A stretch of DNA of 64,000 nt from Smittia aterrima (GCA_033063855.1 CP093831.1:18352001-18416000); one strand, 5' to 3'. Shown: positions 1 through 10,970, counted from the stretch's first letter. Notes: generated by a model from the sequence alone, not told the origin. A program made the numbers and translations.

Positions 1-328
1 AGAAATGAAGGCAGTTTGCGCGAAGCGTGAATGAATGGACGAGAGGCAATTCTTTATTGGAAAATCACTGATGATTAAGTGCTCAAGTTATTGGAAATGC
101 AATTAAAAGTCAATCGGAGGGCAAATTTATATTAACTACGCAAGCAATTGCCGAGGTTGAACCTCGGATGTTCAGATCGGATAATCATTGATGTCAAGCA
201 TTAAATTAATCGTCGTGCTTACTGCTTCTCTCTTTTTAAACTTATTCTTTAATTCATTGTTGCGTCATACGAAAAAAAAACTCAATCAAAACACGAACAG
301 TTCCAAGGTCAAATAATTTGCGGAAATA
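1..328. other. Left flank, no gene seen
   Basis: AT-rich DNA without a long open frame or recognisable motif. It ends at the TA dinucleotide (327-328) that borders the foldback element. Confidence 0.5.
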
Positions 329-344
329 CAGTCAAAGTCAAATA

Positions 345-1046
345 GAGTGATTTGCCTTCCAAGCGCCATTTAACGAATTTTTTTGCATATTTTTCTTCTG
401 GAGGCTTTAAATCACAAGATATAGTTCGAGAAATGAATTAAGAAAATGAAAGACTATATTTGTGATTTTCCTGTTTACTCAGAATTTTGTCGCGATGTCT
501 CTAAGTTAGTTTAATTTAGCACGTAAGTCAGCAATAAGATTTTGCCCTTCAAGCGCCACTTTTCGCCTCGCTAAGAAAAAAGAAGCAAGACTTGAAAAAT
601 CCGTTAATTCGCAAGAAAGTCTGAAGCGAAAAATTTTGCTTCCACAGTTTATAAAACGTAAACATATTCTCCTGTAGATTTTCACTACTTTTAATGATAA
701 TCTACTCTTTAATTAAACTTTTTATAGATTTTTAATTTTGATTGTAAAACGTAAACAAACTTCTACGAAAAAAATCAACGGTTTATTTCAAAAATATTTT
801 CGCTTCACTCGATTCTTCGATTTTTTTTCTGTGTTTTGAAAGTTGCTTTGATGCAAACGATATAAACAGTTAGTTAAACTACATACAGGAAGTTTATTAA
901 AAGTTTTCGAGAAATAAATAATAAGAGCATCCAGAAAAAAATAAACTAAAAATACATCTGGTTAGTAAAGCTTGTAATTACAAGTTAAAAATTAGTGGCG
1001 CTCCTAGGGCAACGTTTTTGGGTGGCGCTTGGAAGGCAAATCACTC
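345..1046. mobile_element. TA-flanked MITE nested in the foldback left arm
   Basis: Starts GAGTGATTTGCCTTCC and ends with the exact inverse. The terminal inverted repeat is at least 24 bp, extending through the AAGCGCCA motif. TA lies on both sides (343-344 and 1047-1048). The intact right arm of the host foldback element shows the unoccupied site with a single TA, which proves insertion and a 2-bp duplication. Subterminal copies of the GCGCC-containing motif recur at about 541-565 and 994-1014. No coding capacity is seen. The features fit a Tc1/mariner-class MITE of 702 bp. Confidence 0.85.
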
Positions 1047-1470
1047 TATTTATATACACTTTTTATTGTATCAATCTTTTGAATTCAGAGAGTCATTTTT
1101 TCAGAACGGGTAAACATAGAGATATAATTTGAATGGTAAATTGAAGTATATTTCATGGGCTTTATTCTCCATATAAATAATTTTAATCACTGCCACGCAG
1201 AAAGTAGAAAAATTAACCTAAATACAAAATGGCGATTTTACCGATGCACCAAAATTTTATATACGAATTTAGTTTTGACTTTTAGAAGAGATTTTTGTAC
1301 ATTTTATGTTCGGAATAGATATTTATTACAAAGATAAGATACAATAGAAGGGATTAAAGTTAAAACATATTTGAACAAGTGGCAGTAGCAGTTCGTACCG
1401 AACTTACTGTAGGGTTTTTCATCCGTCGGACTGGTTACAGGGGACATTTTACTTAAAGGGAACGTAGTTC

Positions 1471-1890
1471 CACTGTGAGCTCACCAGAGGTGGATCCAAT
1501 GGGTGGAGCTTGGATTTTCAGAGATTATTTGCTTTGTCGTGTCGAGCTGATCATTTCATGTGAACAAATGAAAGCTCTAACTCCAAAGGAAGAGAAGTTT
1601 CACTTTGAGCTCACCAGAGATGGATCCAATGTGTGGAGCTTGGATTTTCTGGGATTATTTGCTTTGTCGTGTCGAGCTGATCATTTCATGTGAACAAATG
1701 AAAGCTCTAACTCCAAAGGAAGAGAAGTTTCACTTTGAGCTCACCAGAGATGGATCCAATGTGTGGAGCTTGGATTTTCTGGGATTATTTGCTTTGTCGT
1801 GTCGAGCTGATCATTTCATGTGAACAAATGAAAGCTCTAACTCCAAAGGAACAGAAGTTTCACTTGGCGCTGGCAAGAGGTGGACCCAGA
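1471..1890. repeat. 130-bp tandem repeats, about 3.2 copies
   Basis: Three full units (1471-1600, 1601-1730, 1731-1860) and a degenerate fourth start. Units 2 and 3 are nearly identical and unit 1 differs at several sites. Each carries GAGCTCACCAGAG and GTCGAGCTGATCATTTCATG motifs. Short open frames that repeat the same peptide are by-products of the 130-bp array. Confidence 0.95.
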
Positions 1891-2170
1891 TCTGCTCAGC
1901 TATAAGATCCATGCACTCGATTCGATATGCTGATCTCTTCTTGTGAACAAGTCACAGCTGAAATGTGCTTCCGTTTTCGAGAAAACGTATTTCAAAACTA
2001 AAAATCGACTTTTTATATGGAGATTCCAGGTTTTGGGCCCGTGGGCCCGATCCTGATGAGCTAGCCGAAAATCCTTAAAAATAGTTTTTCGTATTCGAAT
2101 TCTCTATCGACTGGTGAAGAAATTAATTCGATAGCTCATCGCGTTCGCGAGTTATCTCAATCACGGACGT

Positions 2171-2204
2171 CGGAAGACGGAAGACGGAAGACGGAAGACG
2201 GACT
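2171..2204. repeat. 7-bp microsatellite (CGGAAGA)n
   Basis: Four consecutive CGGAAGA units followed by a diverged unit, lying just upstream of the 3' hairpin of the HINE-like element. Confidence 0.9.
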
Positions 2205-3411
2205 ACGGACAAAGCGGCCACAATAGGGTGTTCCATCCTTCGGATGAAAAACCCTAAAAATCTTAATTCATATTCCAAAAAAATGAATTTGGTGAGATAG
2301 AGCGAAGATTTCATTCATCGAGGGATATCTTATCGTAAAATGCCGGAATTGATAAATATTCATTTCACAGCAGTCAATAATAAAGCTAGCAATTATTTAA
2401 TATATAGAACTGTTAAAAATATTTAGAGATCAGGACGAAAACGCAAGACAACATCAAGAATCGACAAAAATGGCTTCATGTCAGTCAAGCAAAATCGATT
2501 TCAAGTGCGTGTAAAATATTGCAGCAAACTAAAAACAAAGACTTCAGGAGTTCCATATGAATATTTATATGTTAAATATCAATTCGTCATTCCAAAAAGT
2601 CATATGGAGCTAATAAAGTATTATCTCAGAAAAAAATTGCCTTGTTTTGATACTTCCTCGCGAAATAAAGTCTTGGTTTCATATGTTTGCTTGTTATAGA
2701 AGGATCTCTAACTGCAAATCTGCCGTGTAAATCTTTTCCAATCAAACTAATTTGGATAGTTGATGAACTCAGGTCAACGTTAAATGTGTTTTTAGTTTGC
2801 TGCAATATTTTACGCGCACTTGAAATCGATTTTGCTTGACTGACATGACGCCATTTTTGTCGATTCTTGATGTTGTCTTGCGTTTTCGTCCTGATCTCTA
2901 AATATTTTTAACAGTTCTATATATTAAATAATTGCTAGCTTTATTATTGACTGCTGTGAAATGAATATTTATCAATTCCGGCATTTTACGATAAGATATC
3001 CCTCGATGAATGAAATCCTCGCTCTATCTCACCAAATTCATTTTTTTGGAATATTAAATAAGATTTTTCAATTATGTTTTAACTTTAATCCCTTCTATTG
3101 TATCTTATCTTTGTAATAAATATCTATTCCGAACATAAAATGTACAAAAATCTCTTCTAAAAGTCAAAACTAATTTCGTATATAAAATTTTGGTGCATCG
3201 GTAAAATCGCCATTTTGTATTTAGGTTAATTTTTCTACTTTCTGCGTGGCAGTGATTAAAATTATTTATATGGAGAATAAAGCCCATGAAATATACTTCA
3301 ATTTACCATTCAAATTATATCTCTATGTTTACCCGTTCTGAAAATATGACTCTCTGAATTCAAAAGATTGATACAATAAAAAGTGTATATAAATATTTGA
3401 CTTTGACTGTA

Positions 3412-5303
3412 TTAACAAAGAACAAACAGAATCTAGAAAACGGTTCAAAGTCTGATCGCAAATCAATAAAACTTTATGACAACAACAAAGTTTAGTCGCT
3501 ATCGATAAAAATTGAAATCAATCAAAAAAAAGATTTCAGAAAAACTTTTTTATGAACTTCGCGCCATCAAACTCTCGTTTAATTTCGAATTCAAATTTGA
3601 CCCAAGAGGAAGCTTCCAAGTTCCGCAGGGATAAAAAGTTTTGTCGTCAAATTTCCCATAGCAAATAATCGTCAAATTAAAACATGTTCGATCGATCTGA
3701 ATCAGAGCTCGCATTCATGAAACTCTCATCATGAAACGAGACAATTTGAATTTGGATAGGAGAAGCTATCAGTTCTCGATTTGAGCAGAGGAGAGGTTAA
3801 TATCAGCAAGTCGTAATTAAAAGCTAATTTAATCTGTTTCTACGTGATGAAAAACTTTGCTTTTTGTGCTCTCGCTTCTCGTCGGTCGAAGCTTAAGGTT
3901 AATTTCATTTCCACAAACATTTTGTTGTTTGCTTTGCACATATATCTAAATGAAGAATTAGCCACGAGAGGGAAGCTGGGATTAAACTTTTGTTTCACCA
4001 CACGGCGTTTTTGTAGTCATCACTTGGACTTAACTCGATAAACAATCTGTATCTACTTTCACCTAACTTCGATGTGTTACGACGATAGAACAAATAAATT
4101 GTTTAGTGTTTAAAACTTTTCCCTTTTACCTGATTAAAAACGGCCGGCAAGGCGATTAGAACAAGAAAGTAAGATAACCGAAACATTTTCTTTGGAAACG
4201 GAAAACTTTTTACGAAGATAAACTTTTCTATCTCAATGAGATAAAAGAAATTATTTAACACTTCAGAGTTGCGTTGAATAAATCATTTACACCACTAAAC
4301 TTGTTTCGAAATATTTTTTCTTTTCTTTTATTCGCTGCAGGTGTAGCTCGCTTGATCGCTGACTTCACACTGACCAGAAGTTCAAGTTTTCATTAGCTTT
4401 AACTTTTTTCAATCTCTCATTTAAAGTCGGCGGTGAGACGACGAAGAGAAGCTTCATTGTATGGTAACATCTTTGAACATTTGACGGTTGAGGAAATCCC
4501 GTTTGCTTGAGAATTCAATTCCTTTCATTGCCTTGGCACTGCCAAGTAGGCAGGCTTGTCACTTCAATTCGGATAATTCCCTTAAAGTAAAGAGATGAGA
4601 ATCGTTTTTTGATTGACGCTCGGGGAGATTGCTACGCTCAACATAAAGAGAATCAACGTATGCGATCTCTGTGACTTAAAGCAAAATTGTTGAGAAAATT
4701 AAATTTTTTGTTCTCTTATAATTAAGTTCGTCTCTTTGAAGGACAAAATCAGAACCACGAAGAAATATTCTTAGAAGTAAAAGTCAAACTTGTTATATTT
4801 CTTATGACGTTTATCCTCGTTGAAGGTCAATAATCAAGTTTATTTTGAACAAGGGAAGCTAATGGACTTTGATATCAATCGACAGCAGTTGATTCACTTC
4901 GAAACTGGTATTATTGTAAAAGAATCGTAACGATGATATCGAATAATTCAACAATCTTCAAATCATTATCGAACGAAAGCTCTTTAACAAGCTCTATACA
5001 GCATTACACTCGCAGATTGTTTCTTTATTTTCTTGTTTTCACCATCACGAATCGCCTAATCTTCGTCTGCTTGTCTCGCCTCATCCAAAACATGCTTCAG
5101 AAGATAATTCATGCTTACGAGAAGCCCCAAGATATTCGGTGTAGTAATTTTCAATAGAATTATTTCGACGGTTAGTGGTTAGACATTGAAGATTGTATGA
5201 AAACTGCGAGTTATATGTAAGTTTTAAGAAGAAAGCTTGGTTTGTTGGGATTAATTCGGAACAGATTAAACCTCATGAATAATTCATCCTTTCATGAGGC
5301 AAC
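3412..5303. other. Intergenic, no gene recognised
   Basis: Only short, uncharacteristic open frames (65-74 codons) occur here. I saw no domain motif, RNA gene or repeat. Confidence 0.5.
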
Positions 5304-5508
5304 TGACGATACCCAGCGATGTTAAAACACATGTGTATAACGTTTTACACCAAAGACACGTTTGCCAACGTGTTTTTGACGTGGAATTGCTCTTAAATTT
5401 CTTAAAATTCCTTGGATAAAAATTTTTATTTTCAGTTCTTGAAAATAATTATTCGAGAACTAGTTTACCCCGGGCGGCTTCGCCACCCGTCAAAACGAAT
5501 CTCTTCGA

Positions 5509-5705
5509 GTTTACCGAAATTTTCTCGAGTTTCTCCGAAATTTTCCCGACTTTTCCCGAAGTTTTTCCAAAATTTTCCCGAGTTTTCCGAAGTTTTCCCG
5601 ACTTTTCCCAAAGTTTTTCCGAAGTTTTTATAAAATTTTCCCGAGTTTTTCCGAAGTTTTCCCGAAGTTTTTCCAAAATTTTCCCGAGTTTTCCGAAGTT
5701 TTGGG
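5509..5705. repeat. Minisatellite of TTTTCCCGAAG-type units
   Basis: About 200 bp built from 12-13-bp variants (TTTTCCCGAAG, TTTTCCCGAG, TTTTCCAAAA) arranged in a higher-order unit of about 52 bp that recurs roughly 3.5 times. Open frames on the minus strand here read as Gly-Lys-Thr/Glu-Asn-Phe repeats and are by-products of the array. Confidence 0.9.
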
Positions 5706-5771
5706 TTCATGCACAACGACGCTTAGTTCATTTTTTCGTCGCCAGTTGCGCTAAAGTCGAGCGTTACGCCA

Positions 5772-5803
5772 CAGAAGGAAAGAAGGAAAGAAAGAAAGAA
5801 GGA
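5772..5803. repeat. GGAA/GAAA microsatellite
   Basis: Purine-rich run of AGAAGGAAAGAAGG-type units just right of the minisatellite and inside the same candidate element. Confidence 0.85.
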
Positions 5804-6164
5804 ATTTCACATCAAGACAATTCTTATTATTATAGCTCTGGGGAAATACGTCCATTAATTTTTCAATTTTACTACTGATCGTTGAGTATTTGATTCATAA
5901 ATTCCCATTTAGAATGGGCCATTCTTCATTAAAAAATCTTATCATATTTTAGATTTGGTCCTCATGAAACATGTGTATGTTGATTGTTTATGTTCATCTA
6001 AAGTAAATTTATTTCCGAATCCGTTGCTTTGGAAATTTGAAAAAAATCTTTTTACCCCAATTCCACGTGTTTTACACAAAATGGTTTTACACGGGTTATA
6101 CACAAATGTATAAAACTAGTGTCTTTGGCGAGTTTTCCACGTTTAACAACCTTGACGATACCCA

Positions 6165-9100
6165 AATGCATTTCACAGTTCAGAAAGCTCTCCAGTTAAT
6201 CCGTTGATACGGATACCTTGTTTGTTTCTTGTTATAGACATCATCAACAGAATTAACTTTAAGGTTCAAATAATTTTGCAGGCATCACTTCAACAGTTTT
6301 AAAAACTTTACATGAATAATAAACTAAATTATTTCGCAGATCGTTGCGGATAACAGAGCTCGAGAGATGAAACAGTTCAATTTGTTTTTATGATTCAATT
6401 AAGAATGAGTTTGGAAGAATTCTTTTTCGATCAAATTAAATATAACAAGCTCGTTGAGCGTTATCGAAGCGTTGTTCAAGTTTGAGGAAAAATTTTATGA
6501 GCGCAGCTAAAACTTCGAACTATCTAATTTCCCTCGAGAAACCTAACTTCAAGTTGCGGTAGCGTATGAGAGCATGAGCATCTCTTACAATGCAAACTTT
6601 CAATGGGATTTGCCGCAGCTCCTCTCACAAAAAAACCGCAATTTATTCTGATATGCTTCATATGTTTTTCAGAATATAATGCAATAGCTGCAACAGAAGC
6701 TTCTTTAATAATCAAAGTTAAAATGTTTGGCCTCTTTTCCTTCAAACTAATCCTTAAAAAATTTCTTTAAAGTTTCGCTTCACTTAAAATTTCAAATTTA
6801 TTCCACAAAAACTCTTTCTATCAAGCAGATGAACAGAATCGTTCAAAAACTAAACGAAATTGTCCCAACAAACGCTCTCCACCTTCCTCCCATCTGCTGC
6901 CTTCACCCTCATTGATTTACAATAGTAAAGAGCGTTCAAATAAACTTAAGTGAATGATATGGAATTAGATTGTGCACATTATGCAAATTGAACAGTTTTC
7001 TTCTCTGGCTATGATTCAAAACGGATTTTTATTGAATCGTTTCAAGCTCCGTAGTCTTAGTCCTTTGTGTGTCGATAACTCAATAAATGGAAATCTATCC
7101 ATAAATTATCTGGCTAGTTAAGAGAGCTTTACTCGAGGCAAACTCCATCAATCATTTAAATTCGCATTTATGGTACTTTGAGAAAGTATCCTTGTCAAGC
7201 ATTGGCAAGGAGACGATTCACCGATCTCGAAAGATTCCTCGATAAGCACGAAGTTTTGATGGTGAAGTAAACTCTCCTACTCGATTGATATATTCATAAG
7301 AATACGATTATATAACGGTTACTGTCGTCGTCAAAAAAGAATCACTTCCAGGAATCGATTTTCATCACATTTGCTCTGAATACCAACTCGAGTCAATGTT
7401 TCTTCTTCACCATTTCTCTCAGTGAATGTGACAAAATGTTTCATTGCTAAGGCAAACAAAAAAAAAAGCTTCAAGTAAACGATCCTTTCAATATACGAAA
7501 CTTTTAGGTACTTGAAACATTTCATTGATTGCCGATAAATCATCGTCATCATTGAAGGAGATTTTGCTGATTGTGCATTTTTTTTTTTGCTCTTTCGCCA
7601 TTAAAGGACGTGACATTCTTATTCCTTATGAGTTCATTTCTTCGTCGCGCTCCTTCACCAAAGTCACTTTCTGTGTCATATGGAAAGCCATTTAAATTCT
7701 GCTATGTGAATTCAGAGCTTCGCCCCTTTTTGTGTTTTAGCAAAAAGTGTTTTCTTGGAAAATGTTCTGGCTGAGAGAAAAATTACTGCGATGAATTTTT
7801 TGATAAATTCTTCATGTCGGTTAAAGCTTCCACGATATAAAGTCGTTTGTGTCTTTAACATTCGGAACGCTTGAAAACACAGACATCAAACGTCGCCTTG
7901 GTTACGTACAGCAAGAAGATTCTTTGTTAAGAACAAAGTGATACTTTTTGCTTTAAATCAATTATGTAAGTCAAATAACTTTCAAGCGAGAGGGAGAATT
8001 AATATGAAAATTTCTTTAGTCAAGAGGACTAAGCCGTTTAAAAAAATAAGTGGAAGCTCTATATTCAAGTGAATCCTGGATGCAATCTCACAATCGTCTT
8101 GGCAACTTTCTTTTCTTTTGACTCTCTTGAAGAGTCTGAATTCTCGGAAAATTCTGCTCATTTCTTCGCAACATTCCATTGAACGATGAAGTTTCTAGTC
8201 CTTTCATTAATTATTTCACTCTTTTCTGTTCGCTGTTGACGCCAAGCCAAGAACGGGTGGTGAAGTCATTTCATATGTTTTTGACCTCAATCTCCTCGTA
8301 ATTTCTTGACAGTCTGGTGAAAAATGCACAGACTCAGAAAACAATAAAAGAATTTGCGCGTCGCTCAAAGTTTCCGAGAGATTAATTTGCCAAATCAGCA
8401 TTTCTTGAACTCTTCATGTCGATGGTGAGCAATATTTTTGTTCTGCCGTCGAGTAGACTATGCCGCCATTCGTAAGCGAATTATTGAGGATGCTTTCAGT
8501 TTCCTCAATGCGGAAAAGACGAGTCTCATTCACACAACATTAAGAGACGTGACTTGGCCGGAAATGACAACTCAGCGCTGATAGTGTATGTGAGTTGAAG
8601 AAATCGTGTCAAGCATTGAAGACAAGTCTGATGAAGCTTGCTGTCTTTTCCTAGACACTTGACACAAAAAAATTGTTCCACATTTTGCTGCGAGCCGGGT
8701 TTATTTATATAGTTATGCTAAAGTTCATTATCCATAAGCTTAATCAACAATCGATATGTTTTCAAAAACATTCTAAACTTTTCGAAAATCATTTAAGCTT
8801 TCCATTGCGTGATCAACTAGGAAAATGGATGTTGATAAACGTTAAAACGTGTTAATACAATTTCTAGACTGAAAACATGACTGCGATGAGTTTCTGTGGA
8901 TAAAAGAGAAGACGATAAATAAATTATTCTCGAACTGAGTAAGAATATAATCTTATTTCAACGCCTAACGACTTTGCTCTGATAAACATTTATTTACTGT
9001 TATTGCGAAGATTGTGAACTTGAATTTTATTTCAGGGACAGACAAACCTAATTACTTATTCAATTTATCAGAACTTCAAGCACAGTCGAGAGCAACTTGT

Positions 9101-9331
9101 GATTAACAAGTTGTGAGTCTAGTCTTGAATAAGTCGGAAAATTTTCATTTAGATTAGAAAAATCTTACGATGTCAGATCCAGTTTATTCTGTTTATTCCA
9201 GTTTATTCTGGAATTTCATCTCACGTCACAAAAATTATAATTAAATAATCCTACTTGATTAATTTTCTAGTCTATTGAATATTTTATCAGTAATCAATCT
9301 TTTTCAAACGAATTTTAGTCTTCTAACAATT
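6165..9331. other. Intergenic, no gene recognised
   Basis: Open frames are short (75 codons or fewer) and overlap on both strands without domain motifs. Three TTTATT hexamers near 9185-9213 (AATAAA on the minus strand) could be poly(A) signals for the chitin-binding/lectin gene to the right. Confidence 0.5.
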
Positions 9332-10810
9332 TTAATACTCGCAAATGAACCATGACGTTCTTCCAACGCAAGCATCACCCATCGCACTGAAAGGTCCGTG
9401 ATGGCTTGTAAATCTTAAGCAATCACCATTAGTTGGCCCATCGACTGACTCAGTTTGAACCCATTGCAGATTTGGATAAAGTGGAACTCGTCGTGGATTA
9501 TAAGCAACCCAGTCGCCATTCTCTCTTCTGCCATTGATCCAAACAAGTCCTGTCGGTTGAGTAATGCTTAAAAGATCAACTAATGCAGATTGAATAGTTG
9601 AACTGTCAATTGTTATAAGCTTCATTCCGTTTTGTGAGCAAACTTGTTCAGCCCTCCAGTAAGTTAAGCTTTGATGAACGCTACATGCAGTTTTTAAAAT
9701 GTTTCCATCTGTGTCAATGATCGGAGTATGACGAGAACAGATTCCTAGGTTGAGTTCGGGTTCTTCAAAAATCTCACAAGTTAACCATGAGTTCATTCCA
9801 CAATCTCGACCCATTGCTTGATAGGGCCCATCGAATTGCGAAATCGTGAGGCAATCACCTGATGTGCGTCCATCTACAGTTTCTGTTTGCACCCAATCAA
9901 GGCCATCATACAAAGCTTGTCGACTTTGTCGGAATGTATACCATTCGTCAGCATTTTCTCTACGTCCGTTGATCCACAAATGTCCATTCGTGAAATTAGC
10001 GAGAGAGTGTGTCGCGCCATAAACTAAAGGCACTTGAACGGCCGAATCATCAATTACAAATAAGTTCATATTGTTTTCACGACAAATGTTCTCAGCACGA
10101 TCATAACCAACATTCATTCCGACCAAGCAGGAACTTTTCAAATAAGAACCACTGTCCAGATTGAATAAATGAACTATTTCATCACACACTGTCACTATTG
10201 GTGGCTCTGTTGGGTCTGTAGTTTTCGTAGTTGCTTCTGTCGTTGTGGTTGTTGGATTTCCTGGGTTGTTTATGGTTCTTTCGTCACATGTAACGCTTTC
10301 CTCTTTTGTACACCAGTTGTTGACAACATCCCACCACAGATTTTCAGCGCATGATCTCTGAATAGGACTACCATTGAAGCAGACGAAATAACTGAAAAGT
10401 TTTTAGTAAAGAAGTTAGTTTGCCCCCATAGCCTTCAAGAAATTTAAAATCTTACTTTTGGCAATCGAAGCGATCAGGAAGAAAGACCGGTTTTGTCTCA
10501 TCGTCGATTTCAGGGCACAAGTAATTCAAGTCACAGCGGGCATCAGCTGGAAGCATACACTTCAAGTCAAAGCTAGAAAAGTGCAGACCCGGTGCACATG
10601 ATTTCTCTGAAGAAAAAATAAAATTGAAAATACTTTTTTTACGATGGCAAAAGTGTCAAACAAACCTAATGGATTGCCATGAAAGCACAGCACAAACTTT
10701 TGGCAGCTGTACTGATGTGGAAACCACTCGACAACTGCCGGATTACATTGCTGCGATTCTGATAACGCCACAAAGCTAAGAATAACTGCTGGAACGAGTA
10801 GTTTGAACAT
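9332..10810 (-). CDS. Secreted protein with two chitin-binding and two C-type-lectin-like domains
   Basis: Three exons on the minus strand (10810-10666, 10606-10456, 10391-9332) join in frame to 451 residues. A signal peptide (MFKLLVPAVILSFVALSES) leads into two peritrophin-A (CBM14) modules at about residues 21-75 and 80-136. The second has the YFVCFNG core and a WW..V.NWC end. A threonine-rich linker (about 140-160) follows. Two C-type-lectin-like domains (about 165-308 and 310-451) share LWINGRREN, VQTE.VDG and GP..AMG blocks, so they arose by tandem duplication. The classical EPN/QPD and WND calcium and sugar ligands are not visible, so calcium-dependent sugar binding is doubtful. Likely extracellular, binding chitin in gut matrix or cuticle; the ligand of the lectin part is unknown. 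The start codon is fixed by the signal peptide and promoter spacing. Confidence 0.9.
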
Positions 10811-10839
10811 TTTTATTCACTTTTGATTTTACGAGTAAA

Positions 10840-10876
10840 GACTGACTTTGAATGTGGAAGCGAAACTTGTTTTATA
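10840..10876 (-). promoter_or_regulatory. TATA box and initiator of the chitin-binding/lectin gene
   Basis: On the minus strand TATAAA (10876-10871) lies about 33 bp upstream of the A in TCAGTC (10845-10840), which matches the arthropod initiator. Transcription from there would leave a 5' leader of about 33 nt before the ATG at 10810. Confidence 0.7.
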
Positions 10877-10885
10877 TTCGCCAGT

Positions 10886-10970
10886 TTATCTTATCGAGGC
10901 GATTACCGTTTTATTTCACGCCGCTGATTATTTTCGGAAAAGGTAAACTTCCGTTCTAGCGATAAGATAA
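10886..10970 (-). promoter_or_regulatory. Paired GATA-factor motifs upstream of the promoter
   Basis: CGATAAGATAA occurs on the minus strand at 10896-10886, and GATAAGATAA on the plus strand at 10961-10970. Clustered WGATAR sites are typical of insect midgut and fat-body genes, which fits a gut-matrix protein. Function here is inferred from position only. Confidence 0.45.

Larger units (their letters stand above)
1376..2257 (+). mobile_element. Helitron/Helentron-associated (HINE/DINE-1-like) element
   Basis: Foreign 882-bp block in the foldback left arm; the right arm gives the empty site. It begins CAAGTGGCAG, a start shared exactly with a second fragment at 17826-17893. It has a subterminal inverted motif (TAGGGTTTTTCATCCG near 1411, inverse near 2240-2256), an internal array of 130-bp repeats and a 3' hairpin (CATCC-TTC-GGATG) followed by a short tail ending CTAA. 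Comparison with the empty site shows no clear target duplication. This architecture (5' subterminal repeat, central tandem array, 3' stem-loop, no duplication) is that described for HINE/DINE-1 elements. It lacks the TC start of canonical Helitrons, so the class remains an inference. Confidence 0.6.
329..3409. mobile_element. Foldback (long inverted repeat) element with TA target site
   Basis: The sequence from 329 (CAGTCAAAGTCAAATA) returns as its reverse complement ending at 3409, and both ends are bordered by TA (327-328 and 3410-3411). The uninterrupted right arm is about 624 bp (2786-3409). The left arm matches it in three blocks, 329-344, 1047-1375 and 2258-2537, separated by two foreign insertions. 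The spacer between the arms (2538-2785) is about 248 bp and has no recognisable coding content. TA duplication and a CAGT start fit Tc1/mariner-type elements. No transposase is visible, so it is non-autonomous. The arms differ by only a few bases where compared, which suggests recent insertion or arm-to-arm conversion. The original length without the insertions would be about 1.5 kb. Confidence 0.85.
5316..6152. mobile_element. Candidate non-autonomous element between 12-bp direct repeats
   Basis: TGACGATACCCA occurs exactly at 5304-5315 and again at 6153-6164. The intervening 837 bp has imperfectly inverted ends: both carry TGTTAAA near the edge, then GTGTATAAC, then CCAAAGACAC, then ACGTGGAATTG in the inverse order on the other side. 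The interior contains a GC-rich hairpin (near 5468-5490) and a minisatellite. No protein is encoded. A 12-bp duplication is long for most cut-and-paste families, so the class is unknown. Confidence 0.6.

Noticed and set aside
1475..1823. Two overlapping 72-codon frames with nearly identical peptides
   Set aside because: They are translations of the 130-bp tandem repeat and carry no independent evidence of coding.
1155..3287. Identical 60-codon frames at 1155-1337 (+) and 3105-3287 (-)
   Set aside because: They are the same sequence in the two arms of the foldback element; no family recognised and too short to support a gene.
5449..5716. Repetitive Gly-Lys-Thr/Glu-Asn-Phe frames on the minus strand
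   Set aside because: By-products of the minisatellite; no start context, no complexity.
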